The notes beneath the pieces were generated by a model. The model worked only from the letters and a program-made list of their open reading frames with translations, did no database searches and was not told where the DNA came from. From NCBI GenBank assembly GCA_021186555.1, contig JAJKFL010000005.1, positions 8,273,178 to 8,337,177 of the forward strand: 64,000 bases of DNA, written 5' to 3'. The DNA comes from Reticulitermes speratus. Lineage: Eukaryota; Arthropoda; Insecta; Blattodea; Rhinotermitidae. Shown in pieces: positions 60,101-64,000 of this stretch; within the stretch, counting starts at the first letter, position 1; each line of letters starts with the position of its first letter. The position numbers and the translations under genes are program-made.

Positions 60101-63100
60101 GAAATGTGAATAACCATTCCGATTGTCATTCACAGTCATGCAGAACATGAACATATATAATTATATAAATCATTGAACTGCCAAAAGATAACAGAGACAG
60201 GTTGTTGATAGTGTACTACGAAGGTGAAGTTATCCTGTGCACACCATGAAGGCATATGATGGGGAGTGGAAATAATAGATGGAGGTGAGTGATCAGCTTC
60301 ATGACATGGCCACTTTACCTCCAGCAAAGTGCCCCAGTACCCATTGAATAGGAGGCTGGCTAGGTCCTGGAGCAGAACTGGACACTTTGGAGGAGAAACA
60401 AATGTCTTGTCCTTGCAGGGAATGAAACTACACTTCTTCAGTTGTCCAGGCTGTAACCTAGTCACTATACCAACTGTACTTCACCGTAATAATAGAGACG
60501 CTTGCACAAACATTGCAAATGATATAAAGCAGAAGTCTTGAAAGTCTGGTAGCAGGTAACACTTATCTTATCTCATTAAATTTTTGGACATTTTCCATTG
60601 TCTGAGTAAAAAAACTACTTTCCTTTTGAGGTCCATCTTCAGGTAGAATAAGTACCTGCTCTATAGAGCAGTTAAATAAATAAAGGTAGACCTTATCATG
60701 AGGCATATGCCCTGTATTAAGGATTATCTTTATTTCTCTGTTTTGTGTCTTGTTTCTAAGGCTGCGGTCAGAGTGGCGCCGACATCGGCCGACGACCGAC
60801 GTCGGCCGAACTCGCCCGATCTTTTCAAACCAGCTGGAAGGCACGTGCTTGGTCTCAATACAACCGACTTGTCGGCCGATTACAACCGATGTCGGACGGA
60901 GATCGGTCGAATTCAATTCAGTTTGTTTTTTTCGGCCGATTATGACATAAATCATGATGGACTGCGAAACATTAATTAGTTTGGTTCAGGAAAGGAGAAG
61001 TTTATGGGATGTACAAGATAAGCAGTACCACAACAGAGATGTTGCCAGGAAGCTGTGGGCTGAAATAGCAATAGTTTCCTTCTTCATTCTAAAATACTCG
61101 TAAAATTTGTCCGCTTGTTCAAGCAATTGAGGAAAGAGTGTATGATACTCGCCGAATTCTTCTCGAGATACATAATTTCATTCACATGGAATCTTTTTCT
61201 TTTCAATAACAAATATCTTAACACAGAACTCGTCTCCAAACACAGAAATGTTGGAACGTCCATTCTGCCGACAACTGACAAAGTAAAGTCGGCACTGTGA
61301 CCAAGCTATCGGCCGATTCACATCGGCTGACGTTGGATGAAAATGTCTGACGACCGATGTCGGCGCCACTCTGACCGCAGCCTAACCTGGACAGCAGACG
61401 TAGTCTACATGAATTACTATCATGATGATACTAGACCATACTTGCCATACTCACAGTCCTTTTTAGAACCACACAGTCTTGCCAGTTGTCTTACAGAATG
61501 GTTTCTGTTGAAGGATTTTTTTTTCTTTGTTTGTTTGCCATAGATGTAGATCATCTGGATCTTGTGGATTTGCGCCCGCTTGGTTCAGTCAGAGCTTATG
61601 TGGCTTCCTTTGGATCTGTGTGCAGCTATGTCTGGATGATGTGTGGTTTGCTGTCACAGCTGCTGTACAGTGCATGTCTGTTTGGCATTCCCATCTACAT
61701 GCTGCTTGTAAGTGCTGTCATGCTGCACTGATTGATGTCACATGTTGTTTTCAGGCAGAGAAGTGAATGTGAAAATACAAAATATTATTGATTTATTCTT
61801 AGGTTATTTAATGATACTAAGGATTTTAGAAATCTGTTTGAATGTAAAGTCCCACCACTCTCCTGGAGAAACTGGGGGACACGGTGGAAATAAAAAAATA
61901 TTTGAACTGGGTTCGTCCCTTGAATGCATGTTTGGAACATTACTGATATACCACCCATGTGGCCGTAAAACTCATGATGGATGCATTGGTGTGATGGCAG
62001 CCCAAAGCATGTTTGTTGACTGTTATAGAATATTAAACTTACAAGGATGTGGAACTTTTCCCTTATTCTGATGGAAAATAGTGTGTAATGTTATTTTGAA
62101 CGGATGAGTGTATGAGTGGTATGACTGGCTGAGGAATGGAGAAAATACATAACAAGGGAGTTCCTTTGTATTTAACATGTTATGTTGTTGGTCATCGTGC
62201 AGTATAAAGCATTTGTATGGTCTGGGCAAGCGGTGTTCATGCAGAAAAGAAGAAGAACTGTATTTTCAGTTTTCTTTATAAAGCATTCAAGAGAGAGAGA
62301 TGAAGGATAATATTAAAGTGGACCTTGGGGAATTGGATTGTGAGACTGGGAGCTCACTTGATGTTGTTTAGGGTAAAGTCAAACTGGGCTTCAGTGATTA
62401 TGGTGATGTAACTTTGGAGATTTTGATAGAAGGCTAGTAAGTGCATGCATTTGAGAAACTCTGAATTTATAGCCTCTGATGTTTGCATTCTTCAGTTTCA
62501 GAACTGCAGCAGCATCAACTTTATATCTTTGAATGCAGCTCTTCTGGTACTGATGTGTATCAGTGGCTTGGCATGGAGCTTCTCATTTACCACAGTAATA
62601 TACATAAGTATACGTATTACAAGTAATGTAGTCAGAGAACATCTGTATATGGCATACCCCTAAAACTGAATACAGTATTCCCCCCGTATCCGCGGGTGAT
62701 ACGTTCCAAGACCTACCGCAGATGCCTGAAACCACGGATAGTAGGGAACCCTATATATAAAAGAGCAGAGTAAACTTTAGATCGACTAAAGTCAACGCTG
62801 GCAAATTAAAACATAATACTTAAATCGACCATGGTCGACTTTGGCAGTGAATGTGTTAATATTTTCGGGCCGTGGTAAATCGCGGATAACTGAAACCGCG
62901 GATACGGGGGTTCTACTGTATATGTGAAAGGAAAGTCCTTTATCCTGCTGGGGTAGGTGTTTAAATTTTAACACATGGTTTATGAAAAAATGTATTATTT
63001 GAACAGAAAAAGATAAAAAATTATGAAATAAAGTTGTGGAAAATAAAACAGAGATTATGTAAATATCCTTGTTGACTAAATATATAAAGTGAATTTCTAG

Positions 63101-63556
63101 GGTTGTTTGTCATTGCAGGTCTGTAAATGGTTAATATGTTTCTGCACTGCATATATGTAGTCAGAGTGTTATGACCTTCCAGAGAAAAATCTGTAGCCTT
63201 TACCAGAAATAAACTGCTGCTTTATTACACTCTGGTATATTGAGAATATGGGCAGAAATTTAATATTTAATTGTATTCTAGTACTTACATGTGATAGAAA
63301 TAAATTCTGTGAATAAACCAGAGCAGCCATAACTGTTTTGAACTCATTTATTATTTTATCTGAGACTTGAATGTGGAGAGTGGCAGACATGTTGGTACTC
63401 ATTAGATTGTCTGTTGTATGCAGACTGTGGTGGGAGTGTCAGAGCGAGCGCACAACTCGTGGTTTAAGAAGCTGTGCAGAGCACCAGTGGGATACTTCCA
63501 GGCTTCATCTGCCATGATCTGTGTCCTGAACTTCTTCTCTCTAAATGTGCAAGACA
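34713..63556 (+). CDS. ABCC-family (MRP5/ABCC5-like) ABC transporter, 19 exons seen, both ends incomplete
   Basis: Nineteen in-phase exons encode about 905 residues: tail with the [11 protein letters not shown] motif (exons 34713, 35766), TMD1 (35993 to 47432), NBD1 (49033 to 57068), linker (59852) and start of TMD2 (61544 to 63556). ABCC proteins are membrane pumps exporting organic anions, conjugates or cyclic nucleotides; order and motifs resemble ABCC5, substrate unknown. NBD1 shows Walker [10 protein letters not shown]-loop YVGQRPWI, signature LSPGQ instead of LSGGQ, Walker B YLLDNP with Asn for the usual acidic residue, D-loop SMVD, and TQQ instead of THQ at the switch histidine. That predicts a nucleotide-binding but poorly hydrolysing site. 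No stop or frameshift occurs, so constraint is likely. The first exon seen is entered in phase 2, so at least one exon is missing upstream. Missing downstream: most of TMD2 and all of NBD2. Confidence 0.93.
35766..35909 (+). CDS. ABCC exon b ([15 protein letters not shown])
   Basis: The [18 protein letters not shown] segment is the conserved pre-TMD1 motif of MRP4/MRP5-type proteins (HPVDNAGLFS in ABCC5 as I recall it). Acceptor cctccag, donor gtaagg; 144 bp. Confidence 0.93.
35993..36140 (+). CDS. ABCC exon c (first TMD1 helix)
   Basis: LHYIWREEG then [19 protein letters not shown], the first transmembrane helix of TMD1. Acceptor tacag, donor gtaaga; 148 bp. Confidence 0.92.
36141..37469. 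other. First part of the 4.4-kb ABCC intron c-d
   Basis: No exon is needed between 36140 and 40537 because the ABCC alignment is continuous. At 36560-36690 there is a decayed copy of the second foldback family ('tcttctggaatgtgacacc'). A candidate ORF-like stretch at 36740-36868 is discussed as a finding. Confidence 0.4.
37470..38430. mobile_element. Degenerate foldback with CTGAAGA-type hammerhead relics
   Basis: Left, minus strand: CCTGAAGATGATCC, AGTAA, GGATC, AAAACGTG (37500-37540). Right, plus strand: CCTGAAGATGATCC, then GATC, AAAACATTTAGGAG (38352-38395). The two are inverted relative to each other, as in the complete elements. Both have AAAAC for GAAAC, so they are inactive relics. 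Confidence 0.6.
38745..39050 (+). repeat. Dispersed 'tccgtccgtc' repeat
   Basis: 'ttagcttcattatgtccgtc' followed by AT-rich sequence, same family as 30480-30740. Confidence 0.5.
39292..39468 (-). mobile_element. LINE 3' end fragment between TAA microsatellites
   Basis: 39328-39430 is antisense to the last codons of the LINE at 16808-17392 (RTRFGRGY...VRQTTE). It is flanked by (TAA)n at 39292-39327 and 39428-39468. On the LINE strand this is a short 5'-truncated copy with an (ATT)n tail. Confidence 0.85.
39715..39990 (-). mobile_element. tRNA-derived SINE, old copy
   Basis: The reverse complement starts 'gagccagagttgctcggtct' and has a B-box-like 'ggggttcaataatc'. The body resembles 60320-60485. 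Confidence 0.6.
40537..40736 (+). CDS. ABCC exon d (TMD1 extracellular loop and helix 2)
   Basis: [13 protein letters not shown], a polar loop with N-glycosylation-type sequons (NGSS, NYTN), then [20 protein letters not shown]. Preceded by a 4.4-kb intron. 200 bp. Confidence 0.92.
41180..42420 (+). pseudogene. Decayed mariner transposase, split by a hAT insertion
   Basis: Left part (41240-41600) and right part (42147-42410) show mariner-like residues out of frame: near 42230-42270 a '[12 protein letters not shown]'-like segment and near 42310-42350 '[15 protein letters not shown]'. A 531-bp hAT MITE at 41608-42138 separates them. Confidence 0.7.
41608..42138. mobile_element. hAT (Charlie-like) MITE
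   Basis: Begins 'caggggtcggcaaac' and ends 'gtttgtcgacccctg'. Flanked by an exact 8-bp duplication ccttaagg (41600-41607 and 42139-42146). The inner 'tgtaaagggccaaatagtaa' and 'gcgggcc' resemble vertebrate hAT-Charlie MITEs. CpG is retained inside, suggesting a younger insertion than its surroundings. Confidence 0.92.
42842..42932 (+). CDS. ABCC exon e
   Basis: [20 protein letters not shown] then [10 protein letters not shown], matching 'R.R.ai...i..K.L.L' of ABCC coupling helix 1. Donor gtaagcgtgt is duplicated 379 bp downstream by a mobile element. Confidence 0.93.
43010..43055 (-). ncRNA. Hammerhead motif lacking G12, left arm of element 7
   Basis: Minus strand CTGATGA, T, GGCTC/GAGCC, then AAAC where the right arm has GAAAC; one base of the core is missing. 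Otherwise identical to the right arm. Confidence 0.7.
43167..43213 (+). ncRNA. Hammerhead ribozyme motif, best-preserved copy
   Basis: Stem I AAACCC (43167-43172) pairs exactly with GGGTTT (43208-43213). CTGATGA is 43173-43179, then T; stem II GGCTC-ATAGA-GAGCC is 43181-43195; GAAAC is 43196-43200; loop ATGT; cleavage triplet GTA is 43205-43207. Every catalytic core base of a type I hammerhead is present, apart from one extra U before stem II that is shared by all copies here. Confidence 0.85.
43382..43564 (+). CDS. ABCC exon f (TMD1 helices 3-4)
   Basis: [20 protein letters not shown] corresponds to the 'NICSNDGQRMFEA' region of ABCC5, followed by two hydrophobic helices ending VFLITCPLL. 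183 bp, phase 0 at both ends. Confidence 0.94.
43565..45731. other. ABCC intron f-g
   Basis: At 44755-44855 'cccctgaagatgggactgat', 'gttgtcccaaaacatcggta' and 'gtaacttcccagaaga' form a copy of the second foldback family, with a CTGAAGA core but AAAAC for GAAAC. An (AT)n run lies at 45085-45123. No exon. Confidence 0.6.
45732..45879 (+). CDS. ABCC exon g (intracellular loop 2)
   Basis: [20 protein letters not shown] then [20 protein letters not shown], the conserved 'E.L..IK.IKMYAWE' loop of ABCC proteins. 148 bp. Confidence 0.94.
45966..46108 (+). CDS. ABCC exon h (TMD1 helix 5)
   Basis: [17 protein letters not shown] then [17 protein letters not shown] and CLKASE. The donor GTTCGT is weak, but phase and alignment ([14 protein letters not shown] against ABCC5 'TAAQAFTVVTVF') both fit. 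Confidence 0.85.
47322..47432 (+). CDS. ABCC exon i (TMD1 helix 6 end)
   Basis: [20 protein letters not shown] and [15 protein letters not shown], matching 'sea.vavdR...' at the TMD1-NBD1 boundary. 111 bp, phase 0. Confidence 0.94.
47913..48670. mobile_element. hAT-like element with a 114-codon ORF
   Basis: Ends 'tagggttgccata' and 'tatggtagcccta' are inverted, with the shared motif 'gaggacatgt' just inside each end. Flanks 'acttatgg' and 'acttctga' agree at 6 of 8 positions. The minus-strand ORF 48036-48380 reads like a coherent protein piece ([32 protein letters not shown]) but I cannot assign it. Confidence 0.65.
49033..49202 (+). CDS. ABCC exon j (start of NBD1)
   Basis: [12 protein letters not shown] is the first NBD1 strand. 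It is followed by a very basic insert ([11 protein letters not shown]), like the Lys-rich insertion at this place in ABCC5. 170 bp. Confidence 0.92.
49274..49477. mobile_element. hAT-like MITE, 204 bp
   Basis: Ends 'cagaggtgtccaaacc' and 'ggttggacacctctg'. Exact 8-bp target duplication gtttaaag at 49266-49273 and 49478-49485. Lies 70 bp after ABCC exon j. Confidence 0.92.
49478..50926. other. Rest of ABCC intron j-k
   Basis: Contains a second-foldback-family relic at 49865-49975 ('gacccttgaagatgagacca', 'cacatcccagaagaag'), a dispersed-repeat relic near 50145-50290 and a TATG/TGTA microsatellite at 50333-50385. Confidence 0.5.
50927..51014 (+). CDS. ABCC exon k
   Basis: [20 protein letters not shown], the 'L..i.l....g.L' strand just before Walker A. 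88 bp. Confidence 0.9.
51346..51542 (+). CDS. ABCC exon l (Walker A and Q-loop of NBD1)
   Basis: [20 protein letters not shown] holds Walker A (GxxxxGKS), and [19 protein letters not shown] holds the Q-loop. 197 bp. Confidence 0.96.
51633..51858. mobile_element. piggyBac-like MITE
   Basis: TTAA on both sides (51629-51632, 51859-51862), with ends 'ccttttaagg' and 'ctttaaaggg' as short inverted repeats. The interior is non-coding. Confidence 0.6.
51863..52771. other. Rest of ABCC intron l-m
   Basis: Only a (TG)n run near 51910-51931 followed by a G tract; no exon. Confidence 0.4.
52772..52915 (+). CDS. ABCC exon m (signature motif of NBD1)
   Basis: [20 protein letters not shown] carries the ABC signature with Pro in place of the first Gly. 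144 bp. Confidence 0.96.
53568..53694 (+). CDS. ABCC exon n (Walker B, D-loop, switch of NBD1)
   Basis: [19 protein letters not shown] then [13 protein letters not shown]. Asn follows the Walker B Asp, and Gln replaces the switch His. The donor cag|gtagag was preferred to cag|gtccag because it preserves the ABCC5-like register before FMTRCDEV. 127 bp. Confidence 0.93.
53737..53940. repeat. Degenerate tandem repeats, 'ttacat' and 'gttgttataaggtca' units
   Basis: 'acattacattacatta' followed by about three imperfect copies of an approximately 60-bp unit containing 'aaggttgttata' and 'gcacattactgtat'. Confidence 0.6.
54685..55035. repeat. Degenerate minisatellite in ABCC intron n-o
   Basis: Around six imperfect units containing 'cttgtgacagtatgacact', 'attgatacagcag' and 'cacagtttacata'; the period is roughly 50-60 bp. 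Confidence 0.75.
55787..55885 (-). mobile_element. SINE fragment
   Basis: 'ggagcactggtagaataata', 'cctgccccagtgccactttg' and 'tcccacatggactg' match part of the SINE at 56208-56491. Confidence 0.65.
56208..56491 (-). mobile_element. tRNA-derived SINE
   Basis: The reverse complement begins with a tRNA-like head ('tcaggcggttagtcgcc', B-box 'gggttcgatcccggg'), then a body ending at a T run. Flanks 'ataggcacggtt' and 'ataggcatggtt' form an 11/12 target-site duplication. Confidence 0.88.
56923..57068 (+). CDS. ABCC exon o (end of NBD1)
   Basis: [20 protein letters not shown] then [17 protein letters not shown], the conserved end of an ABCC NBD1. 146 bp, leaves in phase 2. Confidence 0.96.
57069..58319. 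other. First part of ABCC intron o-p
   Basis: Contains a decayed dispersed repeat at about 57820-58060 ('tagcttgtctgtatgcatat'). No exon. Confidence 0.4.
58320..59577 (+). pseudogene. mariner transposon with broken transposase
   Basis: Frames broken by many stops read, in order, a helix-turn-helix-like region (58610-58850), then [20 protein letters not shown] and [20 protein letters not shown] near 59265-59400. This is the D,D34D catalytic region of mariner transposases. Non-functional. Confidence 0.85.
59852..59961 (+). CDS. ABCC exon p (linker)
   Basis: Low-complexity polar linker between NBD1 and TMD2 without a motif. Supported by correct phases on both sides, acceptor gaacacag and donor gtaagg. 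Confidence 0.7.
60320..60485 (-). mobile_element. Old tRNA-derived SINE
   Basis: 'aggctgtaacctagtcacta' and 'tgaataggaggctggctagg' parallel the copy at 39.7-39.9 kb. Confidence 0.55.
60760..61382. mobile_element. PIF/Harbinger-like MITE with a MADF exon
   Basis: Ends 'ggctgcggtcagagtggcgc' and 'gcgccactctgaccgcagcc' are perfectly inverted. Flanked by TAA at 60757-60759 and 61383-61385, the 3-bp duplication typical of PIF/Harbinger. CpG-rich. It keeps a short MADF-coding segment. Confidence 0.92.
60957..61103 (+). pseudogene. MADF-domain fragment inside the Harbinger element
   Basis: A 48-codon frame reads [20 protein letters not shown] then [15 protein letters not shown]. This is the first half of a MADF/SANT-like DNA-binding domain, which PIF/Harbinger transposons carry in their second gene. 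It runs into a stop and the rest of the protein is missing. Confidence 0.75.
61544..61707 (+). CDS. ABCC exon q (TMD2 helix 1)
   Basis: [20 protein letters not shown] leads into a hydrophobic helix, comparable to 'GSVPWSVYGVYIQAAGG' of ABCC5. 164 bp. Confidence 0.88.
61708..62495. other. ABCC intron q-r
   Basis: No repeat or exon recognised. Confidence 0.4.
62496..62594 (+). CDS. ABCC exon r (TMD2 helix 2)
   Basis: [20 protein letters not shown] and [13 protein letters not shown]. The donor gtaata at 62595 joins it in phase to SERAHNSW of the next exon. Confidence 0.85.
62673..62918. mobile_element. Tigger-like MITE
   Basis: Ends 'cagtattccccccgtatccg' and 'cggatacgggggttctactg' are inverted, with TA on both sides (62671-62672, 62919-62920). 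Confidence 0.88.
63424..63556 (+). CDS. ABCC exon s (TMD2, last exon in the window)
   Basis: [20 protein letters not shown] aligns with 'SSRLHDELFRRILRSPMKFF' of ABCC5. Leaves in phase 1, so the gene continues beyond 64000. Confidence 0.92.
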
Positions 63557-63587
63557 GTAAGTGCAAACAGGCAGTAGCTCTGTGATA

Positions 63588-63948
63588 CGAAGGCCAGTAG
63601 AAAAGTAATGCCTCCTATTCTTTTATTTTAAATGTGGCACTGGGTTGAGCTTGTTGCCTTATCCAGCAGATAGCAACACTGTGTAGCTCCGCCAGAATCA
63701 TCAGTTCTCCAGTCGCTCGTGTGCATTCAACAAAATAGCAGTGCCAAATGGCAGATGTTGTGGATGTACGTATTAGGCAGAGAGTGGTGATTGAAAAAGT
63801 GTGTTGATAATTAAGGAGACTTTGTGGAAAAATAATCTCAACTTTGTAAAGGATGTAGTTCTACCCATGATACATGTAAATTTCATTATAATTGTAATTA
63901 CAGTTTCTGAGAAAAAAATAGGAGGCATTCCTTTCATACTGCCCCTCG
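63588..63948 (+). mobile_element. mariner deletion derivative
   Basis: 28-bp inverted ends ('cgaaggccagtagaaaagta' at left, 'ctttcatactgcccctcg' at right) between TA dinucleotides (63586-63587, 63949-63950). From 63749 the plus strand reads MADVVDVRIRQRVVIEKVC then a stop, the start of a mariner transposase; the rest is deleted. Confidence 0.88.
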
Positions 63949-64000
63949 TATTTACTGTGCTGGTTGTGTGTGTGTGTGGTGTTTTGTTTAATGACACTGT

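Larger units (their letters stand above)
59962..61543. other. ABCC intron p-q
   Basis: Holds a SINE relic and a Harbinger MITE described separately; no exon. Confidence 0.5.

Overview
This is eukaryotic, almost certainly insect, nuclear DNA: split genes with canonical GT/AG introns, AT-rich sequence and very dense transposable elements. The non-LTR retrotransposon pieces, tRNA-derived SINEs and ribozyme-bearing Penelope-like elements suggest a cockroach or termite (Blattodea); that placement is inference from recalled repeat sequences, not a search. There is no sign of prokaryotic, plasmid or phage DNA.

Two protein-coding genes can be assembled exon by exon. On the minus strand, 782-10374, seven exons encode a complete 351-residue zinc-dependent medium-chain dehydrogenase of the sorbitol/threonine-dehydrogenase type. 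All three catalytic zinc ligands, the four-cysteine structural zinc site and the NAD-binding GxGxxG are visible. On the plus strand, nineteen exons from 34713 to 63556 encode about 905 residues of a full-size ABCC (MRP) transporter closest to ABCC5/MRP5 as I recall it. They cover an N-terminal tail, TMD1, NBD1, linker and the start of TMD2. Its first coding exon(s) were not found, and the rest of TMD2 and NBD2 lie beyond the window. NBD1 keeps Walker A but is altered at the signature motif, the catalytic acidic residue and the switch histidine. I see no pathway link between the two genes, which sit head to head about 24 kb apart.

Layout: 1-0.8 kb, 3' flank; 0.8-10.4 kb, dehydrogenase with old LINE, hairpin and tandem-duplication debris in its introns; 10.5-12.8 kb, a decayed LINE; 13.7-14.85 kb, a 39-bp minisatellite; 15.2-31.9 kb, a CpG-retaining nest of mobile elements with no recognised gene; 31.9-34.7 kb, a gene-poor stretch that should hold the missing ABCC 5' exon; 34.7-64 kb, the ABCC gene with mariner, hAT, Harbinger, Tigger-like, piggyBac-like, SINE and foldback elements in its introns.

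The most interesting content is a set of foldback (inverted-repeat) elements whose arms carry hammerhead-ribozyme cores: CTGATGA, a GC-rich stem II, GAAAC, a tiny stem III and GTA or GTC. They are flanked by 9-16 bp target-site duplications. They look like non-autonomous Penelope-like retroelements. One inserted just inside an ABCC intron and duplicated the 5' splice donor; two others sit in tandem sharing one target-site copy.
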